DNA of 64,000 nt from assembly GCA_963725615.1 (NCBI GenBank), contig CAVRZO010000024.1, positions 1-64,000 on the forward strand, written 5' to 3'. Both the position numbers and the translations under genes were made by a program. This document shows, one piece after another, positions 51,474-60,022 of this stretch. The DNA comes from JAIQFF01 sp963725615. GTDB taxonomy: Bacteria > Acidobacteriota > Terriglobia > Terriglobales > Acidobacteriaceae. How positions within the stretch are numbered: position 1 is the first letter of the stretch; each line of letters opens with the position of its first letter. The notes beneath the pieces are model-generated. The model ran no database searches and was not told the origin of the DNA. It worked only from the letters and a program-made list of their open reading frames with translations.

Positions 51474-53990
51474 GTGACGAGCCATCATCCAACAGCAAGA
51501 AACGCAGGAGACAACAATCTGGAAGTTCCGCGCGCCGCCGGACTGGCAAGTCTCGTTCTTTCGTCTTTGCTGATCCTGCTTGCGGTGATGGTTTTGTCGG
51601 GGTGTGGCGGCGGGGGCGGTAGCGCGGGCGATCCCTTCGTGCCCTCGAGCCTGGCTACGATTTCTGTACTGCCCGCGACGTCAACCATCACGGTTGGTTC
51701 CACCGAGCAGTTACAGCCGGTCGCAAAAGATCAGAACGGCAAAGTCATGCCGGGAGTAACTTTCACTTTTTCCAGCTCTAGCGGCGCAGCGAGTGTGACC
51801 CAGACCGGCTTGGTCAAAGGCATTGCGCCAGGAACCTCGATCATTGATGTGAGTGCAGGGGAGAAAAGCACATCACTAACGATCACGGTCACAGCGCCGC
51901 AGCCGGTGTTAACTCAGATCAGCGTGTCGCCGTCCATGGCTTCGATTGCAGCCGGACAGAGCCAGACTTATACCGCTGCGGGATATGACCAGTTCAACAA
52001 CTTGATGAGCGGGATTGTTTTCACCTGGGCATCGGATGGCAACGGTTCGGTTGCCACCCTCAACGGCAACGTGGCCACGGGAGTCTCCGCGGGGAGCGTG
52101 CACATCACGGCGTCGGCTTCGGGCATCAGCAGCGCGCCCGCCTCGTTGATGGTTCTACCGCCTCCGGCGGTGTTAACCCGCTTGGTTGTGACTCCCGCCA
52201 CGGCTTCGATCTTCACCGGTGGAACACAGCAACTTACCGCTGCGGGCTATGACCAGAGCGGAAACCAGATGAGCGGTCTCACGTTTGCCTGGACGAGCTC
52301 CAACCCGAGTGTCGCGACCGTGGACGGCGCTGGACGCGCCAGCGGCATCTCTGTAGGTGCTTCACAGATCAGCGCTTCGGCTCAAGGGGTGTACAGCAAT
52401 GCCATCACTTTGAGCGTCAACCGGCCGCCTTCGGTTTTGACTTCGATCCAGGTGTCTCCGCCCACGGCCTCCGTTCAAGCGGGAAACGTGCAGCAGTTTG
52501 CCGCCGTCGGATATGACCAGTTCGACGCGGTGATGTCCGGAGTCGTTTTCACCTGGACAAGCTCGTTCCCCAGTGTGGCGTCCGTAAGTGGGGTCAACTC
52601 CGAAGGTCAAAATGTTGGAGTGGCCACCGGCTTGGCGGCAGGTTCGACGGTACTCACCGTGAGCGCCAACGGAGTGAGCACGACCATTTCGCTCACAGTC
52701 ACTGCGCCGCCGCCCCCACCCCCTCCGCCAGCCGTGACGATCATCAATGTCATGCCGGGAGACACCTCCATCAATACAGGCGGGACCCAGCAATTCAGTG
52801 CTCTGGCTACCGATCAGAATGGACTCGCGATGAGTGGAGTCGTGTTTACCTGGACGTCCAGCGATCCGACGGTTGCGACCATTGACGCGAACGGCCTCGC
52901 CACCGGGGTAGGAGCCGGTACGACACAGATCAGCGCATCGGCCCAGGGTGTGACCAGTAACGCCGCGTCGTTGACGGACAGCGTACCTGACTCCGGCGTC
53001 CCGCTCACCATTACCAGGCTCTCCCCTCGGATGGCGTTGGTCGGGAGCGGAGATCTGGTTTCTCTTACCATCACCGGTACCGGCTTTGTGCCGGGGGCGC
53101 TGGTAAACTTTGGGTCCAATATCCTGATTCCGTCTTCGGTGAACCCGACGGCGATCACGGTGACGGTTCCGGCCGCTGAGCTGACGACGCATACACCCGC
53201 CACTCAGCCGGTGCTGGTCACAGTGACGAATCCTGCGCCCAAGGCCGGTACTTCAGGCACTCTGCCTTTTACCATCACCCGTCACGGAATGGTCTCGATC
53301 AACTTTGACGACGGTTATCAGTCCATGTTCGACAATGGACTGCCCATCCTCGATGCCGCTGGACTAAAGAGCACGCAATACATCATTACGCAAAGGGTCG
53401 GCACCGACAGCTACGTCACGCTCGACGAAGTGATGCAGATGTACAACAACGGACACGAAATCGGGGTCCACACCAGAACCCATCCCAACCTGACGACTCT
53501 TACCGACTCACAAATGACAGACGAAATCCTCGGCGCCAAGCAGGACCTTATCTCCTGGGGCATCATGCCGACTACGCTGGCTTACCCGTACGGAGGCTAC
53601 AATCCAGCGGTGGAAGCGGTGGTTAAGAGTGCGGGGCTGCGCGGTGCTCGTGATTCCGACTTGGGCTACAACAGTTCTGGTATCGGGTTCACCTTCGGAG
53701 GGCCGCTCGATCACGACACCCTCCCACTAGAGTTGTGGAGCGAGGCGGCTGAGGTGGACATGAACACCACCTTGAGCGACATCACATCCGAAATTGACTA
53801 TGCGGTCGCCAACAATCTGTGGCTCATCATCCTCTTCCACCGCGTGGATGAAACTGACCCCTGTTGTGCGCCCATCAGCGTGGACCACACGCTCATTCAG
53901 GGAACCGTGGACTACCTGGTGCAACACAAAGTTCCGGTAGTCACCAATAACGAAGGCCTGATCATCGAGAACCTCAACGCCCAGAACTAG
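51474..53990 (+). CDS. Lipoprotein with Big2-type Ig domains, IPT/TIG domain and NodB polysaccharide deacetylase domain
   Basis: 838 residues from GTG 51474; the frame runs back to 51279, but that part looks non-coding. The lipoprotein signal ends LLAVMVLSGCGGGGG. Five Big2-like Ig domains follow (~45-510), each with LTxIxVxPxxASIxxGxxQQ and GVVFTWTSSxPSVATV. An IPT/TIG segment covers ~510-600 (VSLTITGTGFVPGALVNFGS). The NodB domain covers ~605-800, with MVSINFDDGYQSMFDNGL, GHEIGVHTRTHPNL (HxxxH metal site) and TTLAYPYGGYNPAVEAVVKS. It is probably a surface-bound deacetylase of chitin, peptidoglycan or an exopolysaccharide. Confidence 0.87.
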   Translation: MTSHHPTARNAGDNNLEVPRAAGLASLVLSSLLILLAVMVLSGCGGGGGSAGDPFVPSSLATISVLPATSTITVGSTEQLQPVAKDQNGKVMPGVTFTFSSSSGAASVTQTGLVKGIAPGTSIIDVSAGEKSTSLTITVTAPQPVLTQISVSPSMASIAAGQSQTYTAAGYDQFNNLMSGIVFTWASDGNGSVATLNGNVATGVSAGSVHITASASGISSAPASLMVLPPPAVLTRLVVTPATASIFTGGTQQLTAAGYDQSGNQMSGLTFAWTSSNPSVATVDGAGRASGISVGASQISASAQGVYSNAITLSVNRPPSVLTSIQVSPPTASVQAGNVQQFAAVGYDQFDAVMSGVVFTWTSSFPSVASVSGVNSEGQNVGVATGLAAGSTVLTVSANGVSTTISLTVTAPPPPPPPPAVTIINVMPGDTSINTGGTQQFSALATDQNGLAMSGVVFTWTSSDPTVATIDANGLATGVGAGTTQISASAQGVTSNAASLTDSVPDSGVPLTITRLSPRMALVGSGDLVSLTITGTGFVPGALVNFGSNILIPSSVNPTAITVTVPAAELTTHTPATQPVLVTVTNPAPKAGTSGTLPFTITRHGMVSINFDDGYQSMFDNGLPILDAAGLKSTQYIITQRVGTDSYVTLDEVMQMYNNGHEIGVHTRTHPNLTTLTDSQMTDEILGAKQDLISWGIMPTTLAYPYGGYNPAVEAVVKSAGLRGARDSDLGYNSSGIGFTFGGPLDHDTLPLELWSEAAEVDMNTTLSDITSEIDYAVANNLWLIILFHRVDETDPCCAPISVDHTLIQGTVDYLVQHKVPVVTNNEGLIIENLNAQN

Positions 53991-54041
53991 CACTCATGTA
54001 GGCGGCGAGACGAGCGAGGACGCTCGCGCTTATATCGAAAT

Positions 54042-54971
54042 CTAGTCTGAGGGGAGAATCTTGGGTGATAGCGGCGGCTTGTAGCCCGCGGGCATGCCCT
54101 TTTCGATGAAGGGAAAATCGTCAGGCGTGCGCAGCTCAACTCTTCCATCGGACGTCAGCTTGTAGGTCTGGCCGAGCGGGTCGCGCGGCGTACCGCGCAA
54201 CATGCCTGCGGCTTCGAGTTCGGAGAAGCTGGAAGGGAAGCGGCCGGTCTGCTGCTGGTAGCGCGCGGTCAGAGCTTCCAGGTTGGTTACATCTTCGTCA
54301 ACTTGCAGGGCACGCAGGTGGGCCGCGGCATTGGCCCGCACGTTGATATCTTTCGTTGTCTGGTAACTCGTGCTCCACATCATGCGGGCCATCTGCCGGT
54401 CGCCGGCGTGCTCCGCCATTTTGCCCGCCAGTATTCCCAGAAACGGGTGGGCGTTGGGAACCTGCGCGCCGCGGGCAAACGCCTTGGCCGCGCCCACGTA
54501 GTCCTTCAATTCCATGTAGTAGATGAACCCGGTGTTGTAGTAGAGCTGCCAGGCGTTGGGATTGTTGCGGATGCCGAATTCCTCGAGCGCGATGGCACGC
54601 TCCGGCATGCCGGCACCGTTGGGCGGCTTGGGAGCCAGGAAATTCGCACCGTACTCGTAAGCGACCAGCAGTTGAGGATCGAGCGCCGTCGTGATTTCAA
54701 GCAACGGGGCCAACAGATCAAATCGCCGGGCCCCGTCATGATGCTTGTTGCCGTAATACTGCACGGCGCGGGTCCAGTAGATATCGGCCAGCAGGCCGTC
54801 GTAGCCGAGGCTCAGTCGCTTCAACGCCTGGGGCGAGGAGATGTAGAGAACCTCTTCCAGGGTGGCGCCGGTGCGCACCTGGTCGACGCGTCGCAACAGC
54901 AGCACCGATGCGATAAGCGAACTCGCCAGGAGAACGCTAAATATGACGGTGACCTGCCGTGAGCTGCTCAT
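54042..54971 (-). CDS. TPR-like membrane-anchored protein of the ABC operon next to the pilins
   Basis: 309 residues from ATG 54971, overlapping the permease stop by 4 bp (ATGA). An N-terminal membrane anchor (VTVIFSVLLASSLIASVLLL) is followed by helical repeat-like segments (LAPLLEITTALDPQLLVAYE, AWQLYYNTGFIYYMELKDY, YVGAAKAFARGA). The C-terminal ~60 residues resemble the end of pseudopilins (GRFPSSFSELEAAGMLRGTP, RDPLGQTYKLTSDGRVEL). No named family. It likely works with the two ABC genes upstream. Confidence 0.7.
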   Translation of the reverse strand: MSSSRQVTVIFSVLLASSLIASVLLLRRVDQVRTGATLEEVLYISSPQALKRLSLGYDGLLADIYWTRAVQYYGNKHHDGARRFDLLAPLLEITTALDPQLLVAYEYGANFLAPKPPNGAGMPERAIALEEFGIRNNPNAWQLYYNTGFIYYMELKDYVGAAKAFARGAQVPNAHPFLGILAGKMAEHAGDRQMARMMWSTSYQTTKDINVRANAAAHLRALQVDEDVTNLEALTARYQQQTGRFPSSFSELEAAGMLRGTPRDPLGQTYKLTSDGRVELRTPDDFPFIEKGMPAGYKPPLSPKILPSD

Positions 54972-55744
54972 TTGAGATTCCGGCGCTCGAATACCAGCAC
55001 CGCGCCGCAAATGGCCATCGCGGTGTAAACCAGGGCGTATGCGCTGTTGTAAAGAACGAGTTGTCCCGGGACGGGCTGGGCGTGCGCCACCGACGTAATC
55101 ACATTCAGAGCGGAAAAATTCGGCACCAGGTACGCCGCGCCCGTAGCCAGCAAACGGGTGGCGCCATGCGTCATCCCGGCAAATCCGCGCAGGTCCTCGG
55201 CAAAACTCCCAATGACAAACAACGAAAACGCAAATACCGCGGACAGCAGCGGCGAGGAGAACGAGGAGAAGAACAAAGTCAGCGCGGTGATAATCAGAAA
55301 CTGCAAAATGATGAAATACAACGCTACCAGTACCCAGCCATCCTGCGTCTGGAAACGGTGTGAAACGTAGAGCAGTGCTACAAAGACTCCAATGGCCATG
55401 AGAAATGTATTGACCGCCAGGGTGCCTGCCAGCCCGAAAAACTTGCCGACAATAAATTCCCAGCGCCGCACCGGCCGGGAGAGCACGGTGTAGAGCGTCC
55501 GTTTCTCGATCTCCTTCGAAACCAATCCAATTCCGATGAAGATCGCAATCACCATGCCGAAGAGAGAGACCGCGGTCAGGCCGAGGTTGATCACCACCAG
55601 GCGTTCGATATCAATAGAGATCTGGCCGACCACAACCGCCGCCGCCGACATCAGCAGCGCGAAGACGATCAGGTTGTAGAGCACACGGTCGCGTACCGCT
55701 TCGCGGAAGGTGTTGGAAGCGATGTGTGCGATGCGTGAGTTCAT
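54968..55744 (-). CDS. ABC-2 type transporter permease
   Basis: 258 residues from ATG 55744, overlapping the ATPase stop by 4 bp. About six membrane helices (NLIVFALLMSAAAVVVGQIS, LGLTAVSLFGMVIAIFIGIG, LIITALTLFFSSFSSPLLSA). The loop GIGLVSKEIEKRTLYTVLSR, then PVRRWEFIVGKFFGL, is the ABC-2/NatB-type motif. It forms the channel for the ATPase encoded just upstream. The substrate is unknown. It is followed by the TPR-like gene. Confidence 0.85.
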   Translation of the reverse strand: MNSRIAHIASNTFREAVRDRVLYNLIVFALLMSAAAVVVGQISIDIERLVVINLGLTAVSLFGMVIAIFIGIGLVSKEIEKRTLYTVLSRPVRRWEFIVGKFFGLAGTLAVNTFLMAIGVFVALLYVSHRFQTQDGWVLVALYFIILQFLIITALTLFFSSFSSPLLSAVFAFSLFVIGSFAEDLRGFAGMTHGATRLLATGAAYLVPNFSALNVITSVAHAQPVPGQLVLYNSAYALVYTAMAICGAVLVFERRNLK

Positions 55745-56700
55745 ACTGTGGTTCCCACTTTTGCCCCCACTCCCGCCGTCGCGTTGGGGGGCTGCAATTT
55801 CTGCAGGTAGTAATCTTCGAGAGAAGTTCGCACCGGAGTTACCGAAACCAGGCGCAACCGCTCGCGCCGCAAAGCTTCGATGGCGGCATCCTGATTGGCT
55901 TCGGACAGCATCGCCCGCACCGTGTCGCGAGTGATGTGGCACTCCGCCCCCAGGGCCCGCAAGGATGCCGGCACCGCCGTTCCTTGCCACACCACTTCCA
56001 CTTTGCCATGGACGCTCGAGGTGAGATCAGCCACTGCCCCCACACCGCGCAATTCGCCCTGATGGATGATGGCGACGCGATCGCAAAGCGCCTCCGCATC
56101 CGACAAAATGTGGGTGGAAAAGAAAACCGTCTTGCCTTCTACCTTCAGCTGGGCCATGAGGTCGCGAACTTCGCGCCGGCCCATGGGATCCAGGCCGGAC
56201 ATCGGTTCGTCGAAGAACACAACTTTAGGATCGTGCAGGATAGCTTGTGCGATTCCCGCCCGCTGCAGCATGCCTTTGGAAAATTTGCGCAGCTGCACTC
56301 CGCCCACGTCCGGCAGGCCGACCCGTTGCAGCACTTCGTTAACTCTCGACGACCGCTGTTTGGCCTCAACTCCGGAAAGCTGCCCGTAGTACTCCAGCAA
56401 TTCGCGGGCGGTGAGATAGTCGTAAAAGTACGGCTGCTCGGGCAGGAAACCGATCTGCGCCTTCATCTGCGGATCGTCGAGTTCCATGCCCAGAATGCGG
56501 GCGGATCCGGCGGTAGGGAATATCAGTCCCATGAGCAGCTTGAGTGTGGTCGTCTTGCCGGCGCCGTTTGGTCCCAGAAAGCCGAAAATCTCCCCTTCCT
56601 CCACCTTGAGGTCAAGGGGACGCAGAGCATGCTTCGGCCGCTTGCGCCAGAAGCCGATGCTGTAGGTTTTTTCGAGACCAAGAATTTCGATGGCAGCCAT
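55741..56700 (-). CDS. ABC-2 type transporter ATP-binding protein
   Basis: 319 residues. Walker A GPNGAGKTTTLKLLMGL, Q-loop GFLPEQPYFYDYLTARELLE, signature FSKGMLQRAGIAQAI, Walker B VVFFDEPMSGLDP and H-loop FFSTHILSDAEALCDRVAI are intact. The C-terminal ~90 residues are a NatA-type domain. With the permease and TPR-like genes it makes a three-gene operon placed between the pil motor operon and the pilin genes. Related ABC exporters are found beside pilA in other deltaproteobacteria-like and acidobacterial pili, but a role here is unproven. Confidence 0.92.
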   Translation of the reverse strand: MAAIEILGLEKTYSIGFWRKRPKHALRPLDLKVEEGEIFGFLGPNGAGKTTTLKLLMGLIFPTAGSARILGMELDDPQMKAQIGFLPEQPYFYDYLTARELLEYYGQLSGVEAKQRSSRVNEVLQRVGLPDVGGVQLRKFSKGMLQRAGIAQAILHDPKVVFFDEPMSGLDPMGRREVRDLMAQLKVEGKTVFFSTHILSDAEALCDRVAIIHQGELRGVGAVADLTSSVHGKVEVVWQGTAVPASLRALGAECHITRDTVRAMLSEANQDAAIEALRRERLRLVSVTPVRTSLEDYYLQKLQPPNATAGVGAKVGTTV

Positions 56701-56805
56701 GGACAGAGCTCGGGAACGTGCTCAGAAAATTATAAGCAAGATGCGCGCATTTGGAACGGCTAATGCGGTTACCGAAGTCATTGCGTGAACCTGGTTGAGC
56801 AGCAC

Positions 56806-56834
56806 AAAAAAAGGAACCGAGCGAACTCGGTTCC
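56806..56834 (-). terminator. Rho-independent terminator of pilin gene 1
   Basis: On the minus strand, GGAACCGAG, a 4-base loop and CTCGGTTCC, followed by seven T. It lies 45 bp after the pilin stop at 56879. Confidence 0.9.
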
Positions 56835-56878
56835 CCAATTGGCTGTGTACCCTCCCCCAGAGTACAACGCCAAACTTG

Positions 56879-57427
56879 TTACTGCATGCTCGTAAACAGC
56901 TGGCAAGCGGCGATGGTGGTCACCGGCACGCTACCTGCGAGACCAGGATTAAATCGGATCACGCCGTCTTCCGTCGAGCAGAAATTGCGCACGCCGCTGA
57001 TGTTGAAAGTCACCGGGGAAGCGCCGGAAACGAATGCCGTATTCCCCGTGCCCGCAGGCGTCAGACCCGTGGCCGCGAACACGTAACCGCTCTTGCTTCC
57101 CGATCCGAGGCTCGCCGTGGCCAGCGCGTCGTCAATGAGACAGGCTTGGACCGAAGTCGGGGTGCAGGGAGCGGGACCACCCAGGTTGACCAGGGCGGCG
57201 GCATACCCAACGGACGGATACGCCGTGTTGTAGGCAAATTCCGCGGTATTGATATTGCGAATGGCAGCGCCCGCCGAGGCTTCATTGGCAGCGATTCTTG
57301 CCCGCAGCAGATTGGGAATGGCGATCGCCGCGATGATCAGAATGATCGCGACCACGATCAGCAGCTCAATCAGAGAGAATCCTCTGCAGGGCGTTGTCAC
57401 TCCGGATCTGGCTTGATGTCCGCTCAT
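56879..57427 (-). CDS. Type IV pilin PilA-like, copy 1 (most divergent)
   Basis: 182 residues. The class-III/type-IVa signature is CRGFSLIELLIVVAIILI, IAAIAIPNLLRARIAANEAS, with cleavage expected between Gly and Phe. The leader from ATG 57427 (MSGHQARSGVTTPCRG) is long for this family. A GTG at 57400 would give the normal short leader MTTPCRG, and the sigma-54-like element at 57443-57457 fits that start better. The C-domain has four Cys, likely disulfide-bonded pairs. It is the last of four tandem pilin genes and clearly diverged from the others (VGYAAALVNLGGPAPCTPTS). Confidence 0.93.
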   Translation of the reverse strand: MSGHQARSGVTTPCRGFSLIELLIVVAIILIIAAIAIPNLLRARIAANEASAGAAIRNINTAEFAYNTAYPSVGYAAALVNLGGPAPCTPTSVQACLIDDALATASLGSGSKSGYVFAATGLTPAGTGNTAFVSGASPVTFNISGVRNFCSTEDGVIRFNPGLAGSVPVTTIAACQLFTSMQ

Positions 57428-57442
57428 TCCACCTATACTGGT

Positions 57443-57457
57443 GCATTTTTAGCGCCA
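57443..57457 (-). promoter_or_regulatory. Sigma-54-type -24/-12 element upstream of pilin 1
   Basis: Minus strand TGGCGCTAAAAATGC: GG and GC separated by 10 bases. The distance to ATG 57427 is only 16 bp, so the GTG at 57400 may be the real start (43 bp). Confidence 0.55.
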
Positions 57458-57604
57458 GACCAGGAGACGGGCGATAGCTACTTTGGTGTGGCGGATGTGC
57501 CTCTAAATCAATGAGTTTGAGACTTCAGTCTCCGCGGAAGGATGGGACATTTGACAATGACCGGCTTTGTCAGCGACAAAATTTGGCATTGATCTCAAGT
57601 TGAG

Positions 57605-57642
57605 CAACAAAAACAAAGGAGCAACGGATGGTCCGTTGCTCC
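57605..57642 (-). terminator. Rho-independent terminator of pilin gene 2
   Basis: On the minus strand, GGAGCAACGGA, a 3-base loop and TCCGTTGCTCC, followed by TTTGTTTTTG. It lies 40 bp after the stop at 57682. Confidence 0.85.
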
Positions 57643-57681
57643 CGGTGGGGGTTGTCCCCCAGGCAGTGCTCTGACTTGCGG

Positions 57682-58230
57682 TTACTGCAGGACCAGGTAA
57701 GGAGCGATCGTGCAACCCGCCGTACCAGTGGTAGTGCGAGCGATGGATCCGCCTGTGTTCGGATCGAAGTGCAGTACACCGTCTTCTTCCGAGCAGAACC
57801 GGCGCACACCGGTCTGGTTGAAGACGAGAGGCGCTGAACCAACACCGTAGACCACGTTAGTGGTAGCCGCGCCAACGACGGCGCCTACAGCGTCAACCGT
57901 GTAACCGCTCTTACCGCCGGCAACAATGTTGTTGGCCAGCGCAGAGTCGAGCAAGCAAGCAGCCAAGCTGGTGGGACCACCGGCAGGGCAAGCCTGGTTG
58001 CCGGCGCCCGGTCCAAGAGCCACCAGCGTCGCCGAATAGCCAACCGTCGGATACGCTGTCAGATAAGTTACTTCGGCAGTGTTGATGGTGCGAATCGAGC
58101 TTACTGAAGACGACTCGTTAGCCGCAATACGAGCCCGCAGCAAGTTCGGAATAGCGATCGCAGCGATGATCAGAATGATCGCGACGACGATCAGCAACTC
58201 GATTAATGAAAAACCCTTTTGTTTCCGCAT
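57682..58230 (-). CDS. Type IV pilin PilA-like, copy 2
   Basis: 182 residues. The leader MRKQKG is cleaved before FSLIELLIVVAIILIIAAIA. Its C-domain (SSIRTINTAEVTYLTAYPTV, and FCSEEDGVLHFDPNTGGSIA) has Cys pairs around ACPAGGPTSLAAC and FCSEE...AGCTIAPYLVLQ. It is nearly identical to copy 3 (a handful of changes such as SSVSSI for SAVSAV). Each copy has its own sigma-54-like promoter and terminator, so they are separate transcription units. Major pilin function is inferred from the signature and the nearby pil genes. Confidence 0.95.
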   Translation of the reverse strand: MRKQKGFSLIELLIVVAIILIIAAIAIPNLLRARIAANESSSVSSIRTINTAEVTYLTAYPTVGYSATLVALGPGAGNQACPAGGPTSLAACLLDSALANNIVAGGKSGYTVDAVGAVVGAATTNVVYGVGSAPLVFNQTGVRRFCSEEDGVLHFDPNTGGSIARTTTGTAGCTIAPYLVLQ

Positions 58231-58293
58231 CTAGTTTGTCCCTCTCCCCGTGCTGAATGTGGTTCCAGTAGACCCACCTTGATGCTTATCATA

Positions 58294-58308
58294 GCAATCG
58301 GGACGCCA
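58294..58308 (-). promoter_or_regulatory. Sigma-54-type -24/-12 element upstream of pilin 2
   Basis: Minus strand TGGCGTCCCGATTGC, a close match to TGGCAC-N5-TTGC, with its nearest base 64 bp before the ATG at 58230. Confidence 0.7.
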
Positions 58309-58477
58309 ACCTTGCCGCCAGCTCGGTTGCGCCTCCTGCCGTTTGTTTTGATGGAATTGACTCCTTTTCAAATTGCCATATTCCTGGCCAACGGCAAAGC
58401 ACATTGCAGGAGTGCCATAAAGTGGCACCCGTCTCCTAATCCGCGGCACTTTTGCAGATCCCGCCAAAAAAGAAACC

Positions 58478-58505
58478 GGGAGCAACGGAGTGTTCCGTTG
58501 CCCCC
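58478..58505 (-). terminator. Rho-independent terminator of pilin gene 3
   Basis: On the minus strand, GGGGGCAACGGAA, a short loop and TCCGTTGCTCCC, followed by GGTTTCTTTTTT. Related to the terminators of copies 2 and 4. Confidence 0.8.
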
Positions 58506-58537
58506 AGTTCTGTACCCTCCCCAGGTACTTGCTACTA

Positions 58538-59086
58538 CTATTGCAGGACCAGGTAAGGAGCGATCGTGCAACCCGCCGTACCGGTGGTAGTGCGAGCGAT
58601 CGATCCACCTGTATTCGGATCGAAGTGCAGTACACCGTCTTCTTCCGAGCAGAACCGGCGAACACCGGTCTGGTTGAAGACGAGAGGCGCTGCTCCAACA
58701 CCATACACTACGTTGGTGGTAGCCGCGCCAACGACGGCGCCTACAGCGTCAACCGTGTAACCGCTCTTACCGCCGGCAACAATGTTGTTGGCCAGCGCAG
58801 AGTCGAGCAAGCAAGCAGCCAAGCTGGTGGGACCACCGGCAGGGCAAGCCTGGTTGCCGGCGCCCGGTCCAAGAGCCACCAGCGTCGCCGAATAGCCAAC
58901 CGTCGGATACGCTGTCAGATAAGTCACTTCCGCGGTGTTGATGGTACGAACCGCGCTCACTGCGGACGACTCGTTAGCCGCGATACGTGCTCGCAGCAAG
59001 TTCGGAATAGCGATCGCAGCGATGATCAGAATGATCGCGACCACGATCAGCAACTCGATTAATGAGAAACCCTTTTGTTTCCGCAT
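58538..59086 (-). CDS. Type IV pilin PilA-like, copy 3
   Basis: 182 residues, almost identical to copy 2 at both protein and DNA level. The N-terminal helix is the same. Cys-bearing loops and the C-terminal AGCTIAPYLVLQ are identical. Differences are mainly SAVSAV for SSVSSI and GVGAAPL for GVGSAPL. Such high identity between neighbours suggests recent duplication or gene conversion. Confidence 0.95.
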   Translation of the reverse strand: MRKQKGFSLIELLIVVAIILIIAAIAIPNLLRARIAANESSAVSAVRTINTAEVTYLTAYPTVGYSATLVALGPGAGNQACPAGGPTSLAACLLDSALANNIVAGGKSGYTVDAVGAVVGAATTNVVYGVGAAPLVFNQTGVRRFCSEEDGVLHFDPNTGGSIARTTTGTAGCTIAPYLVLQ

Positions 59087-59151
59087 CTATTTGTCCCTCT
59101 CCCCGTTTTGAAATGTGGTCTTTCGCAGACCTGACTCGTGCCCTGTATTGT

Positions 59152-59166
59152 GCAATCCAGCCGCCA
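59152..59166 (-). promoter_or_regulatory. Sigma-54-type -24/-12 element upstream of pilin 3
   Basis: Minus strand TGGCGGCTGGATTGC with GG-N10-GC spacing, with its nearest base 66 bp before the ATG at 59086. Confidence 0.7.
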
Positions 59167-59347
59167 ACTCTGCCGCCGATTGCCAGGTCCGAACCCTAAG
59201 CCGATATTTTCTTTATTTTGAGGATTTTAATCTTGCCGGCGCCTTGGTTCTACGGGTTGAGGGGCATGACTGGCAGGGTCGAAATGACATAATTCGTCAA
59301 AATCGCGCGCAATACGTGTCAATCCGCCTGAGTTGTTTCAAAATGAG

Positions 59348-59380
59348 AAAACGGGAGCAACGATTTCGTTGCTCCCGTTT
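59348..59380 (-). terminator. Hairpin terminator of pilin gene 4
   Basis: AAACGGGAGCAACG pairs with CGTTGCTCCCGTTT around a short loop. The minus-strand side ends in TTTTCTCATTTTG. It lies 34 bp after the stop at 59414. Confidence 0.85.
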
Positions 59381-59413
59381 CAACTTCCTCTCCCCAGGTA
59401 CTTCGAAACGCTA

Positions 59414-59962
59414 CTACTGCAGAACCAGGTACGGCGCCACGCTGCAACCGGCCACACCGGTGGTGGTGCGAGCGATCGATCCGGCGGTGTTCGGATCGAA
59501 GTGAATGACAGCATCCGCCGATGAACAGAAACGCCGCACGCCCGTCTGGTTGAAAACCAGTGGGGCTGCACCTATGCCGTAGACCACGTTGGTGGTAGCC
59601 GCGCCAACGACGGCGCCCACAGCGTCAACCGTGTAACCGCTCTTACCGCCGGCAACAAGGTTATTGGCCAGCGCAGAGTCCAGCAGACAAGACGCCAGAC
59701 TGGTCGGACCACCGGCTGGGCAGGCCTGATTGCCCGCGCCCGGTCCAAGAGCCACCAGCGTTGCCGAATAGCCAACCGTCGGATACGCTGTCGAATAGGT
59801 TACTTCCGCAGTGTTGATGGTACGAACCGCACTCACGGCGGACGACTCGTTGGCCGCAATGCGCGCCCGCAGCAAGTTCGGAATCGCGATAGCCGCGATG
59901 ATCAGGATGATCGCGACAACAATTAAAAGTTCGATTAATGAAAAACCCTTCTGTTTGCGCAT
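59414..59962 (-). CDS. Type IV pilin PilA-like, copy 4 (first in the array)
   Basis: 182 residues with the same leader and helix as copies 2 and 3. It differs most at the C-terminal loops (FCSSADAVIHFDPNTAGSIA versus FCSEEDGVLHF) and in synonymous positions. The cysteines are retained. It is the promoter-proximal copy of the tandem array, but with its own terminator it is probably a separate unit. Confidence 0.95.
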   Translation of the reverse strand: MRKQKGFSLIELLIVVAIILIIAAIAIPNLLRARIAANESSAVSAVRTINTAEVTYSTAYPTVGYSATLVALGPGAGNQACPAGGPTSLASCLLDSALANNLVAGGKSGYTVDAVGAVVGAATTNVVYGIGAAPLVFNQTGVRRFCSSADAVIHFDPNTAGSIARTTTGVAGCSVAPYLVLQ

Positions 59963-60022
59963 CTCTTTTGTTTCCTCTTCTCGATAATTTGTCGGCGCTG
60001 CACGCCCGTTGCATAAACTAGG

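Noticed and set aside
51040..51549. 169-residue open frame on the minus strand
   Set aside because: Overlaps the start of the NodB lipoprotein gene, has no family motif and no clear ribosome site. I left it out, though a small piece (VLTVHGDRVYSGEFATHLGR) looks protein-like.
55726..56763. 345-residue open frame on the plus strand
   Set aside because: Antisense to the ABC ATPase; no motif.
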